Below, in pieces: positions 1-12,500 of a stretch of 64,000 bases of DNA (position 1 is the stretch's first letter; every line of letters starts with the position of its first letter). This DNA is from Eudorina sp. 2006-703-Eu-15 (Eukaryota; Chlorophyta; Chlorophyceae; Chlamydomonadales; Volvocaceae), in NCBI GenBank assembly GCA_003117195.1, contig BDSI01000038.1, forward strand, positions 310,001 through 374,000. The letters run 5' to 3'. Below the pieces are notes generated by a model that was not told where the DNA came from, did not search any database, and was given only the letters and a program-made list of their open reading frames with translations. The position numbers and the translations under genes are program-made.

Positions 1-910
1 GATTAAATATGCATTCCTGAACGCCTCGGCTGAGAACTTCCTGGGAGCTGAATAAATGAATGAACGTTACAGCGGACCCCAAAGGGAGCTGATGTACAGA
101 ACCTCTCCAGTACAATGGGTTCGCAGGAGTGCGCACGCGGTGGTAGCCTGTGGGCTGTAGCAGCGGCAGGCCCATTCCTATTACTATGCCGAAATTCCAG
201 CGTGGATGAGTATGTCCGAGCACTGACAAGCTACGACTGCGACGTCTAAACCGGCCCGCGGCAGATGGCAAACAGGCTCAGTCAGACTCCTCTCACGGAA
301 GCAAGCACACGTTCCTGCTCGCAGGTGCTCAATCCCGTCTCCGTGCTATAAGCGGTAAGGCAACTACTCATGAAAACTGGTCTCAACCCAACATCGATTG
401 CACCTATGGCAGTTCCCCCCATATTCGCCTGGAAGGGCCTGTGCGGAACACGGTGAACTTATTTTAAACATGCAGCCCTCTGTGGATGGAATCTGCCGGC
501 TGACGTGTACATCAAAGAGAGACCGGTACCCTAATCGTTGCCGCCGTCAGGTTGTCGACCTCATTGGGAGCGAAGTGGCGTGCCGTGGGGGAGGGTCAGG
601 GTGTTTCACAGGAAGATCTAGGGGTTTGAGAGGGTGATGCCGCTGCGTTTTTAAATGTGCGAACGGTCTAGTGCAGTTCTGCCGAAACGTGCCCTCATGG
701 TATGAGCGTGTCGCACGTGTTGGGACGAGAGTTTTGGAACCACAATGAAACTACACCAGATAGCACCGTGGATGTCGAAAACTGCATTCAAATTAGACAA
801 TGTCCGATTGTTGTAATCGGTGAAATTGAACTTTACTGAACGTCAGCTTTCTTTGGCTTGTGCATCCAAGGTGTTGTGCCTAGCGCTGATTTCTGCTGTG
901 GCATAATTGT
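1..910. other. Gene-free flank upstream of the ureidoglycine aminohydrolase gene
   Basis: I see no convincing gene here. The short open frame at 398-637 has no domain and no codon bias. Positions 51-105 hold a LINE 3' end in minus orientation (listed separately). The last few hundred bases should hold the promoter and 5' UTR of the gene starting at 911, but I cannot point to a definite element. Confidence 0.6.
51..105 (-). repeat. LINE 3'-end fragment with (ATTC)-type tail
   Basis: Read on the minus strand, this stretch ends in CTTTGGGGTCCGCTGTAACG followed by a TTCATTCATT-like tail. The same core is at 25190-25215 on the plus strand, and a variant core (ACCCGCGGGGTCCGCTGTAAC) ends the LINE copies near 37.8 and 40.0 kb. 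The TGTAA just before the tail is the usual volvocine poly(A) signal. I read it as a very short, 5'-truncated retrotransposon insertion. Confidence 0.6.
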
Positions 911-1810
911 ATGGCGTCAATGATTGCCAGAAATGTTTACCTTCTTTGTTTGAGCCTGGCGTTGCTTGGGGCACCGGCGGCCCATGGCTCCGAGCTCTGC
1001 GGTCTGGAGCCCACGCCAGCGTGCGCGTACCATGACTATTCAGCCGTTTTCCGCCCAGCGGAGCGTGGTATCGACTTTGATAACCTGCCGGGCTACACGC
1101 GCAGCGTACACCATGCCGACCACGCCCTGATCGGCGTGGAGAGCCGAGTCTTCGCTGGCCAGCGCGGCTGGAAGTCTGCGTTGACGGCTCACCTGATCTC
1201 GCCTGCGCGTGGCGCCAACTTTGCTATGTACCTCGTGGACATGGGCGACGACTCGTCCGCTGAGCCTGCGCGGCCGGGTGTGGAGCGATTCGTTCTGGTG
1301 CTCACGGGCGAGGCCTCCGTACGCCGCGGCTCCAAGAACATCAAACTTGAGGCCAACAGCTACGCGTACTTCCCGCCCAACTCGACCGCGGTCCTCCATT
1401 CGGAGGACGGCGCTGGCCTACTTGTCTACGAGCGCGTTTACGCTGCGGGCGGCTCCCCCGTCTTCAGCAGCGGCGACGTGGAGGAGTCCCCGCTTCTGCC
1501 AACCGGCCCCGAGGTTTTCAAACTGCGCAAATTGCTCCCCCAGACCGCCGATTACGACTTCAACGTTCACATCATGGACTTCCAACCTGGCGAGTACCTG
1601 TGGGTAAAGGAGGTGCACTACAACCAGCACGGCCTGCTGCTACTGGAGGGGAAAGGCATCTACCGCCTCAGCGATAAGTGGTACCCGGTGCAGGCAGGCG
1701 ATGCCATCTGGATGGCGCCCTTCGTGCCTCAATGGTACGCTGCTCTGGGCACCACGCCCACACGCTATGTAATCTACAAGGATACCACGCTGGACCCGCT
1801 GCTGGGCTGA
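911..1810 (+). CDS. UGLYAH: (S)-ureidoglycine aminohydrolase
   Basis: The 299-residue intronless protein is a double-cupin enzyme that releases ammonia from (S)-ureidoglycine to give (S)-ureidoglycolate, in the allantoin branch of purine catabolism. Residues 1-26 form a hydrophobic signal peptide, consistent with the ER location of the plant enzyme. The C-terminal cupin has the metal-binding pattern expected for the family: Glu234, His236 and His240 in KEVHYNQHG, and Gln274 in APFVPQWYAALG. The N-terminal cupin spans roughly 85-175. Length and ending (RYVIYKDTTLDPLLG) fit the plant family, so the start at 911 is secure. No TGTAA poly(A) motif was found between the stop and 2831, where a LINE tail provides one. 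Known from the family: Mn-dependent ureide breakdown for nitrogen. Inferred: the same role in this alga. Confidence 0.93.
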   Translation: MASMIARNVYLLCLSLALLGAPAAHGSELCGLEPTPACAYHDYSAVFRPAERGIDFDNLPGYTRSVHHADHALIGVESRVFAGQRGWKSALTAHLISPARGANFAMYLVDMGDDSSAEPARPGVERFVLVLTGEASVRRGSKNIKLEANSYAYFPPNSTAVLHSEDGAGLLVYERVYAAGGSPVFSSGDVEESPLLPTGPEVFKLRKLLPQTADYDFNVHIMDFQPGEYLWVKEVHYNQHGLLLLEGKGIYRLSDKWYPVQAGDAIWMAPFVPQWYAALGTTPTRYVIYKDTTLDPLLG

Positions 1811-3598
1811 TGAGGAAAGCGTGGGGTTGGGAGAAAGGGGGAGCGAGCTGGGCAAGGGATTAAAGCCTAGGTATGCCTAGGTATTGGAAAGGGGGATCAG
1901 AAACGCGGAATGAAGGTTTCGGGGGTATGGCTTGGATGCGGATGACAAGGAATCGCAAGTTGGCTTAGGCCGAGGAGCAGGAAGAGGATGCGCAGGCGAG
2001 CGTGGGTCGGCCAGCGTGGGGCGCAGAGATTTATGAAAGTCGGTCCGTGGCGTTGTGTAGGTCGAGCCCGCTGTGTCGGGATTAGGGTCGCCCTCACAAT
2101 GCGGGGCGCCACTCCGCTGACCCTTCTCGACGCATTACAAAGCGTTTGTGGATAAAATGCATGCAGCAATCCGAATGCCGACACCATATCGCATGCTCGG
2201 TGCTTGCGAGCTGGTTGTGGAGGCGGTCCAATACATACGTGTTCTCCTACCCTACCCACACGCGTCGACACCAGGTCGCCGCAATGCGGTTATCGGTACG
2301 GGTGCACACGTTACAGTGCACCCTCGCTGTTCGACGCACCTGGTTCGTTCTCGGCTTATGGCATCGGACAAGGTTCCCTACAGGTTTTTCCTGCGCTGCT
2401 CGAAATATGGCTGCGTTTTTGAGGTTGCACTTTTGGGCTTTCTGGAGACACGTCGCAAACCCATCCAGATGTCTGCGGATGTAGGGTGCGTGCTCCGGGT
2501 ACCTGGCTGCTTGGGAAGGATCATATTCGCGGAGCGGAGTATCATTCTACGTCGCAATTTTGAGGTGCGGCCCTTCCTGGGCGCTGTGCGAGCAGGTTGT
2601 CATGAGGGTGGCACGCGTGTCTGTGGACGCAGGGCTAGGTGCCGTCTGCGGCTCTCTAATCACCGGGACATTGACGAGCCCAAGGTAGATGTCCCAAGGC
2701 GCGCCCTGTCCGCGGCGCGCCTGTGTTCAGCGGTAGTGTGGGGTTGTGCCTCCAATGCAGGTTGAAAGGCGCGAGCGTGCGCACGCAGGCGCACATCGTG
2801 TGCATGCAATAATCCCAGTGCGGGATCCGCTGTAACATTCATTCTTTGGGTTTGAAGCGTGAAGCGGCAAGGACGTTGGCATGCCAACTCGGATAAATGC
2901 AGGGGGGTTGCAGATGCATGCTGGGAGGCCCACACCCCCCTGATCAGCAGTGTTTCAAGGCGTGGACCTCTCGCACCGCCGGGCGGGACGTTGACAGGCG
3001 TCGTAGCTCATGCATACATGATACCCAGAGCAGCTCCCAAGAAACTGGAAAAGGTTTGCACAGCTGTACCAGTAAACGACACCACGGAACCTGTAGTCAC
3101 CGACTAATACCTCCCGAGAGATCACACCTGATCGTAGCAGAGCCCCGGGACGGCGGGGTACGAGGGAGGTTCGACATGAGGACGATTCATGCAAGAGATA
3201 CGGTTACCAAAGTATTTTACAGCTTTATGTGGAGCGTGTCTTTGTGGGCAACTGGCGACCCTGGTGTGGCTTTGGCCTTCGGGCGCTGCGCTACCGTATA
3301 GGGTGTACGGCGGCGGCACGGGCGCTTTGACCGAAACAACATTAATTAACAACAACATATGGGACGGTTGACATTCAATGCATTTTGCGTTGCTTTAGCT
3401 GGAGTAGCACTGTACAGGCGTTGACACGAGTTCATCTGTTGTTTCATAAGCGAACTAGCTCAAAGCCACCACCTGTTGCTTGGACTTATAAACGGGTAAT
3501 AATTATGTTGACAGGAGTTATAGGCACTTTAACTGGTGTCCAACCGGTGGGTCTTTTGGTTGGGAGTTAGATTGCGACCAAGGTTCTAGCGCGACACG
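1811..3598. other. Intergenic region between UGLYAH and MTR4
   Basis: Several overlapping open frames (for example 2148-2765) show no recognisable domain and read as chance ORFs in GC-rich DNA. Positions 2821-2850 match the tail end of the LINE 3' family. The last few hundred bases should contain the MTR4 promoter, but no clear motif stands out. Confidence 0.55.
2821..2850 (+). repeat. Short LINE 3'-end remnant (GATCCGCTGTAACATTCATT)
   Basis: This stretch matches the conserved end of the local LINE family (GGGTCCGCTGTAAC followed by an ATTC-rich tail), with one change in the core. It is only about 30 bp long, so chance similarity cannot be excluded. It carries the first TGTAA downstream of the UGLYAH stop codon. 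Confidence 0.45.
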
Positions 3599-6500
3599 AT
3601 GGAGCTGTCGCCGGAAGGATTGGCGGCTGCAGCAGCAACCCGACAAGCGGCGCGCAAGCGGCAGACGGATGCTCAGCAAGACGCTGTTGCCGGCGGTGCC
3701 GTCGCCGGAAAGGTGGAGCAGGAAGCCAAGCGCCAGCAGGGCCCGGGCGGCCGGCCGCGATCAAGCTGCACGCACGAGGTTGCGGTGCCGGAAGGATTTG
3801 ATGAGACAGCGCGCAAGCTAGACCCAGACATTCACGGTATGTCAGCAGGACGGATGGTGGCCAGTCGAGAATGGAGCCATACCGTACGCCCTGTACGTAC
3901 ACACACACACATACACACACACACACACTCCAACCTGCAAGTTTTATGGGTCGGGCAATTGGTATATTATGTATGCATGCGGGCAAATTTTGGGCGCCGC
4001 TCGACCCCTTGCATGTCACGCAGTGAGGTATGTGTAGGGCACCGCCAAGTGGGCGCCCCGGTTGGCCCGCACCGATGTGATGTCCCCCGGTCCGGTGCTG
4101 CCGGTTTCACTTTCAGGTACCCTCGACAATCCCGTCTACACGGGGCCGCGGGCGAAGGAATACCCTTTCGTGCTGGATCCCTTCCAGGAGACCAGCATAG
4201 CGTGTCTGGTGCGTGACCTGGGCCGGGGGCCATAACCTGAGGAGGTGACGTGCCGCGGTGCGTTGACCACCAGTCCTCTGGGTCCGCTGAGCCGTGCGAG
4301 GCGATGTGTCAGGGACCCGGGGGTGAATGCGACGCTGTCAACTTTCGGAGGGGTCTCTCTGCAACGGTCTGCTGGGACCCGTCTGCATCAATGCTGGCCG
4401 CCGCCAAGTGGATACCCGGCATGCGGGCTCTGGAGCGCAGGCGACCACATGGCCAATCAGCTCCCAGCACTTGCGGCTGCACTGCTACCAACCGAGCGCC
4501 CCAGGACAGCCGCACGGCAGCTCAGCGCACTTGGCCACACTTTCCAAGCAACCTGCGTTCGTGACATCTTTTTATTCGGGCTGCAGGCCAGGGTGTCTGA
4601 TTTTCGTAACAGCCGCTCCCCGCGCGCGGTTCTGATGCCTCCCCATTCTTGCCACCCGCGCAGGAGAGGCGGGAGTCGGTGCTGGTTTCAGCTCACACCT
4701 CAGCGGGCAAGACGGTAGTGGCCGAGTAGGTACTGTCTGGCGATCTGGGTCGCACTTTTCTCGGAGCTGCGGGTCTCGTGACATGCGGGTCTTTCAGGGG
4801 GCGAGAGGAGTGCCTGGTCGGTGCAGGCTGTACACAGGCCCGGGGTTGCTTCATGTGCACGGTACGGCGGGGCGCGGTCACGTGCAAGGTTTCTTTATCC
4901 CTTTATCCTTATGTGTCGGCGTCAGCGCGGCTTCCATTTCACTGGGTTTGATGCGTCGCTGCGCGAGACGCGAGTTGTGGCCTGTGATGAAAACCACTTG
5001 TCAACAATCGGCTGTAACGGTTACTATTACAAATCGGCCTGATCGCAGATATGCCATCGCCATGGCGTTTCGGAGCAACCAGCGAGTCATATACACGTCA
5101 CCGCTGAAGGCAGGTGTATGCCCGCATGGCGCATGGGTGATGCAACGCTGCGCGGGAAATGGGTCGCGGGAAGGTCACGCAAATGGCGGCCGTGCCATGC
5201 GGCGTGCCCGTACTTACGTCCACCATGGTTTCGGGGTGATGCGATGTGGGTCGGTGTCCCTGTACTGCTCTGTCCCCTCCTTGCGATTTAATGCCATGAT
5301 GGTGGGATTGCCCGCACACACCTCAAGAGTTAATGGACTAGGCTTGTGCATGCCATTCAATATAACATGGGCAGCCGAGCCAAGCTCTGGCCCTCCGTGG
5401 CATTGGCCCAGCACGCGTTACGGACGTGCTGGCATTCCGCCACCTGGGCCGGCACCCAATGGCCGTGCCCTCCCCGGCCCTCCTCTCCAGGCGCTGTCCA
5501 ACCAAAAATTTCGCGAGCTTTCGGAGGCGTTCAACGGCGACGTGGGCCTGATGACGGGCGACGTGAGCCTCAACCCCAACGCCTCCTGCATCGTCATGAC
5601 CACGGAAATCCTGCGCTCGATGATTTACCGGTGGGTTGACGCGGGCGGGCGGGTGGGGTGGGCGGCGCCGTGTGGCAGAATGGACTGGGTGCGAGGCTCA
5701 TGAGGCTGGTGCGGTGAATGGGCGCCGACACCCGCGTTTGGACAAGCTGATCGGTTGGTTGCGTTCGTGAGTGCTTATTGAGACCCTGTCCTGCACCTTT
5801 GGGGTCGATTCGCCTGGTATTGGTACCCGGAGCCGTCTTATGGAGGCGCTCGTAACCCGAAGCTCCCGGAGCTGCCCACGATTTACCACTGCCCTGATCT
5901 CTTAGTCACACATCATCAGCGGCCTCCGTGTTCACCTGTCCGCGAGACGGACCTGCCCTCCGTTGGCAACCCCATTGCCATGCGCCGACACCATTCCATG
6001 CGCCGACACCCCAAATGGGTGCCGCAGGGGGAGCGAGCTGCTCCGTGAGGTGGCGTGGGTGGTGTTCGACGAGGTGCACTACATGCAGGTGGGCGGGGTC
6101 GCACGACCCGGGGGCTGGGAGTCCCTTCCGTCGGTGGGGCTGGGGAGTGCGGACGTCGTGCACAAGCCGGCTTTGGCGGAGGGGCCTGTTCACGAGACAG
6201 AAAGAAAAGGTTCGCATATGCGGCTGCGCGTGAAGCGCTTTCGTTCCAGTACCCAGGTTGCTGCATTTGGCGCCATCGTCTTTCACGGATATAGCCCTTG
6301 CGAAGGGAAAATCTTCCGAATACGACGCTTCGAAACCCGCGACCGCAGGACCGTGAGCGCGGCGTGGTGTGGGAGGAGACCATCATCTTCCTGGATCACT
6401 CGACCAAGATGGTGCGGCAAAACGGCGGGGGACGAGACGACGAGTGTGTTAGGAGCCCGTCCGACCCGCGGGGGACGAGTGTAGTGCATCAGGGGCAGTG

Positions 6501-9500
6501 CGTGGCTGCGGGAAGGGAGAAACAGGCTTGTCCTGTTGTATCCTGCCCGACCCCATATGCCCCGACCCCTCCCCCCCGCCCTGGCCTGTCCTGCCCAGGT
6601 GTTTCTCTCCGCCACGCTGTCCAACAGCTCTCAGTTTGCCGCCTGGGTGGCGCACCTGCACCGCTCGCCCTGCCACGTGGTGTACACGGACTACCGGCCC
6701 ACGCCGCTTCAGGTGGGCTGGAGGGTTAGGGTCCGGATGGTCTTCGGCGAGGACGGCGTTGGGGCATTCAGTGCACGAGGGCCTAGACGGGCGCACCTCC
6801 AGGGGCTCCACAGGAAACACTCGGCGGACTTGTCGTCTCGGCATCCTAGGGAGGATTCACGGCATCCTAGTGTGTTTGTGACCGGTTCCTCCGCCCGGCA
6901 ATTCTTCTTGTGGGCCCGGCTCCCGCAGCACTACGCGTACCCACTGGGCGGCAAAGGGCTCTACCTCCTGCTGGATGAGCGGGGCAACTTCAGGTGCGAT
7001 GTCCCGCGGAGCCGGGGTGCCGAGAGAAACGGTGGGTTTCAACCGTGGCTCGTGGGTCGCACTCCCTTGGGGTTTAGGGATGGACTTAGGGTCGTCTGTT
7101 TGCGTGGTATGCAGCGAGCGAGCGAGCGAGCGAGCGAGCGGGCAGCGCGGGCGCCGCCTGGCCGTCCATCAGCCCACGGGGCGATGGAAGACATGGTAAC
7201 TTGAAGTTCAAGACCTGGAGCGGGAAAAGGCTAAGAGTGTGCCCCCGCTGCGGGAATGCCGTCCGGATGCATGCAGGACGGAGAACTTTGATAAGCTCCG
7301 GGACAGCCTGGCGATGACGGTGGGGAGCTCAGGGGAGGGACTGGAGGAGGGCGAGGTGGAGGGCGCAGCAGCAGACGGCGGGGGCCGCGGTGGCCGCGGC
7401 GGGCGGCGCGGCCGCGGCGGCCGCGGGCGGGGCGGCCGCGGCGGCCCCGTGGCGGCGGTGGCTGGCGGGAGAGGCGGCGGCAAGGGCACGCCGGACATGC
7501 GGGAGCAGGTCGCCAACATCCTCGCGGTACGACGGGGCACAGGGCGAGCGTTGTTTAGCCTCGGGCTGTCACCGTGGCGGGCTGCGGGTGCATGACACCG
7601 GGCAGCGCAGCTGAGCCTCGGGGCGAGATCGGCGAGTCTCCCTGCCTGGAAAGAGTTACACGGATTACGCGTTCACCGCAACCGTCCGGGTCGACGCTTC
7701 ATCGCCGTCGCTTACCGTATCTCAACATCGGCAACATCGGCTCTTTGTCTTGGCGGTCTCACGGGATTTCGCTGTCTTGATCGACGGGAAGGGGGATCCC
7801 GCCCGCGACCCACATGACGTCCTTCTTTCAGGCGTTCATGGTTGTGATCCGCGCGGGATGCGCCGTCCTTTGTCGGCTTGCTTCATTTCTTCCGCAGGCG
7901 ATCAAGTACCAGAAGTGGGAGCCCGTCATCTTCTTCTCCTTCGCCCGCCGGGACTGCGAGTCGTACGCGAACGCGCTGCTGGCCCGGAAGGATGTAGGTC
8001 CCGCTACGGGCATGCGATGGGGGGGCCTTCCGGCCGGCCTAGGGATAACCGCGAAGCACCTCTCCATGTGGCGTTGCTGACGCAAGCACATGCACGCCGC
8101 CCCTGGTCGGCTGAGGGTCGCCGTTGGCCCCGAGGAAGGGCTGGCGGTTTGGTGTGTGGTGCCGTATCCAGCAGTCCGCGGGGCCGGCACGGGTAGGGCA
8201 GCTGCTCGCAGCAGCCATCACTCGAAATCGACCGGAAGCTGCCGCTTTGGGATCCGCGCGGATTGTTTGTTCGCGCACCCGAGACCATTTCGCATTTTCC
8301 AAGCAGTTTCGCTCGGTTGGTACCCTGCATGGCTCCTCTGCGAGCTGCGGCGATGCCAGCAGGCCCCGCACCGGCCGGTACTGACTGTGCTGTTTGCCAT
8401 CCCGGGCCCCGCCTGCTCGCACCCTTGCCGTCCTCCACCGCCCCCTCGCCACCTCCACACCCAGCTCCGCACCGGCGACCCGGACAAGGAGAAGGCCAAG
8501 GAGCTGCTCTTTGACTTCAACTCGGAGGAAGAGAAGGCGCAGGTGGAGGAGGTACGCCCGGCCGGCGTCGCCGTGAGGGGAGTGAGGGAAAGCCGACGTG
8601 TGTATGTGCGTGTGTGCGTGTGCTTGCGATATGTTGACAGGCAGACAGACTGACTGACTGACAGGCGGAGATGATAGCACGAGGACGAAGGCCAGGAATG
8701 TGTACGGCCTTGGTTGATGGTTTTGTGCAAAGCGCGGCCTATTTGCACGGTATCCAGTGCATCGATCGGGCAGGGTCACCGGGGGCGGCGCCCGCCGATG
8801 ACCCGGGCAGCGGACCTGGCTTGTTGCACCACCATTACACCCGTCTGCGTCTGCCCATACACGGTGACCCGGGTCGCAGGGCTGCGGCTGGTTGGTCCGT
8901 CTAAGCCTCTCATGGCCAGGCTCCTGAAGAATATAGTGTACACCGACACACGAGGCGTCGGCGGTCCCCGATGACCCTGGTCACCACCACGGCACACAAT
9001 ACACGTTAGGATGTTCGAGCCTGCAAGCTGTTCCATTCATTCATGAATAAGCCCTGCTGAACCGCCTTCCTGTGGGACCACCAGCCGACCCGTCGTGCCG
9101 CGCTCCCCGCCGCGCAGATCTACACCAACGCGCTGCAGTGCCTCAGCGAGGCGGACCGGCAGCTGAAGCCCATCAGCCGGATGCTGCCGCTGCTCAAGCG
9201 AGGCATCGGAGTGCACCATTCCGGTGAGAGCGGTCAGAAGCCGGCGGGTACAGTGCGGCCTGCGGACTCGCCGGTCCCGTGTTTGCTGGGCGTCCCGACG
9301 GGTGCCGTGGCGCGATCTCCTCTGTGTGGCTGTGTCCCGTTTCCCGTACCCGGAATGTCCTAGCTGCCCGCACCTCCCAGTGGTCGTTCTTCAGTCCTTC
9401 CGTCAGCCAGACACGTCCGCCCCGGTGCAGCAGATGCAGCGCGGTCTGGACTCCGGCCGACATGGCAATGCCGTGCTTGTGAACTGGCCCCCGCCACTCC

Positions 9501-12500
9501 CGCGCGGCAGGCTTGCTGCCCATCCTGAAGGAGCTGATTGAGATCCTCTTCCAGGAGGGGCTGCTAAAGGTGAGGGGCGGGCCGGGGGGTTACACTGGGG
9601 GCGGGCACCGGTAGCTGCGTCGAATTGTCGGCCCCTCTAGGCCTGGGCACTGTGCCTGCCTGTCGAACGTCTGAGGGACGTCAAACAGGCTCTGCCACGT
9701 GCACGTTCCTGCTGCTGCTCCACGTCATGGCATGACGCGTGTAGTCTCTGGCGTTTGTGACCGCTAACACTTCACCCGCCGCCGATGCTGCGGCCATTGC
9801 GGGCTCCCACGCCTCAGGTGCTGTTTACGACGGAGACCTTCGCCATGGGGCTCAACATGCCCGCGCGCTGCGTGGTGTTCACGGCCATGCGCAAGTGGGA
9901 CGGCGCTGAGAACCGCTGGATCAGCTCCGGGGAGTACATCCAGGTGAGCCCCGCAGACCGAGCTGCCCCAAGCGGCCGAGCCGCCCATTCAGCCGAGCTG
10001 CCCATGAGGTTGGTGGGGTGCGTGGCTGCCCCCATGAAACCCCTGGCCTACCTGCGGATGAGCTGCCCATGCGCCTCCTCGGTCGCCCTCCGGGGCCTCT
10101 TGCATGGGAGGGGAGATGGTGCCCGCATCGGCTTTGGCGCAACCATCGGCGCTCGTGCTCCCGACTCCCATCGCGGTTCATCCGGAGCTTATTCGATCTT
10201 CACGTGGCAATGAGCACCGACACCCCGCGGACGGATGGGAATCCGCGTCGCGATCACATTGTCCCTGGATTGCAAACTCAAACCCAAATCCTGGGAGGGC
10301 CGGCGTCCTGCCCCCGCAGATGTCGGGGCGCGCGGGCCGTCGCGGCATGGATGACCGCGGGCTGGTGGTGATGATGCTGGATGCGGAGCTGGAGGAACAG
10401 TCATGTCGAGCCATTATGATGGTAAGGAGGAGGCGGGGCTGGCAAGTGGCCTCATAAGGCCCCTTTCACACGTCAGCACGGACCAGCGCTTGTGCGCTGC
10501 ACCCAACGGACGTCAGGGCAGGGGAGCGCACTTGCTGCACCGTATCTCTCACGTCTCGTACCCAGCGCATCATGCATGGAGGAGAGCCTATCGCCGCTTC
10601 TCCGTTGGTCCAATATCGGCAATGTCGGGTTGCTCCCTGACCCCCGTGTTCCCCGCTGTTGGCTGCAGGGCAAGCCCTCGCCGCTGCTGTCCTCCTTCAA
10701 GCTGACCTACTACACCATGCTCAACATGCTGCGGCGGCTGGAAGGCAGCGACACGGGCACCATGGAGTTCGTCATCCGCAACTCCTTCCAGCAGTTCCAG
10801 CAGGAGAACCAGATGCCCAAGGTGCGGTGCAGCAGGGCGTGGTGGCTCCGTGCCGCTGGGTGCCAAAACGGTGTGCGCCGCTGTCCAACTTGGCTGACAA
10901 AACCTTGTTTCGTGTCTCGCCGTGCCGCGGTCTGGGGAGCCGGCACGGAGCTGTGTCGAGCGGTCACCACCACCACCAACTTGTGATGTTGCCTTTTGCA
11001 ATCTTGGGGAACTCCGATCATCATTCATTCATTATACATTCATTCGGTGTACCGCGCTTCTGATGTTTGTTGCAGCTGGAGCGGGAGCTGGCGGAGCTCG
11101 AGACGGAGATGGCGGCGTTGGGCCGGGAGGGCGAGGAGGCGATGGCGGCCTACCAGCGGCTGCGCGTGGACATCGCGCACGCGGGCGCGGAGCTGCAGGC
11201 TCTGCTCACGCGGCCGGAGCACTGCGTGCCCTTCCTGCGGGCCGGCCGGCTGGTGCGGGTCAGCTCTGGCGGCGTGGACTTCGGCACTGGCGTGGTGGTG
11301 TCGGTCATGCGGCGGCCCGACGCGCCGCCGGCAGCCCAGGGCGCGGTGAGTGGGTCCGGCGTGTGTGCCCGACGGCGCCGGCGCATCAGGGGCATGGTTG
11401 CGCCGTGCTTGACAGTTTCTGCGGAGTGGCCGCGGGTGAGGGACGTACGTGTGGACGATGTGCGGTGGTCGGGGCCGCAGGTGCGCGGGCTTGGACCCGG
11501 CTCCTGTTTTGTGTAACACGCCCAGCGCCGCCTATGTGTATACCATTGTCTTGTATCCCCCTTCCATGTATCCGCACCTCCTTACTGACTCCGCTTCCCA
11601 GGACGACCGGGACGCCTACCTGGTGGACTGCATCCTGTCGCTGGATGCATCGTCGTTGCCGCAGCAGCCGGGCCAAGGGGCAGCTGCCGCCAACGGCAAC
11701 AGCGGCGGTATGCCCAAGCCCGCGGAGCCCGGCGCGCCCGGGTCTGTGGCGGAGGTGGTGCCCGTGACACTGTCCTGTCTGGCGCAGTTGCACAGCCTGC
11801 GGATCAGTCTACCGCCGGACCTACGGCCGGAGGAGGCCCGGCGGGGCGTCATGGTCCAGGTGCGCGCAGGCCGTGGAGGCCGTGGATCGCAGGGAAAAGG
11901 CATGAATTGCATTGACGTACGGGTCATTTGTCGTGGCCTCCCTGGAGCTGCGCCGCCGTGTAACCTGGGCGCGTCTGACCTTTGTTTGGGCCGCAGGTCG
12001 GGGAGCTGCTGAAGCGACATGGTCAGGCAGGGCTGCCCCGGCTGGATCCCATCGAGGACATGGACGTGCGCGACCCGCAACTGCCCAAGGTAACTCGGGC
12101 TTATGCCTCGGAAAGCCACACAGGAGGAATGTCGTATGAGACAGCCGTGTACCGACCTACCGAGTGCGCCCAGCCGCATGCTGCAAGCATATTGTATCGC
12201 CGTCTCACACCCAGTGGTACGCCCCGCCGCAATTGGAGTGATTTGCTTCTTCGGCGGTCTTCCCGATGGGCAAAGGTAGCTAAAGCTCCGGCCAGCGTCA
12301 GGCCCGGCGAGATATGTAGCGACATACATACGCTCGTACGGTAGGGTGTTATCCCGCGCAGTCGAATGCGTGACTAAGCGATGCTCCCTTGTCGCACGCA
12401 GATTGTGGCGCGCATCGAGGCGTTGGAGGGCCAGCTGCAGCGCAACATGGTCTTCAAGGCGGAAAAGGACGCCGCCAAGTTCGCGCCCTACCTGCGGCGC

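Noticed and set aside
2148..2765. A 205-residue plus-strand open frame between UGLYAH and MTR4.
   Set aside because: Composition is Arg/Cys-rich and irregular, with no domain or splice-supported extension. Most likely a chance ORF.
4664..5109. Apparent in-frame stop (GAG TAG) at the end of MTR4 exon 3, suggesting a sequencing error or non-canonical intron.
   Set aside because: Placing the donor two bases earlier (GA|GTAGGT at 4726) and joining to CAG|ATATGCC restores Glu-Tyr-Ala with canonical sites.
7208..7614. Minus-strand Pro-rich and plus-strand Ala-rich frames at the RGG region.
   Set aside because: They are shadows of MTR4 exon 10 in other frames; the RGG frame is the one joined in phase to both neighbouring exons.
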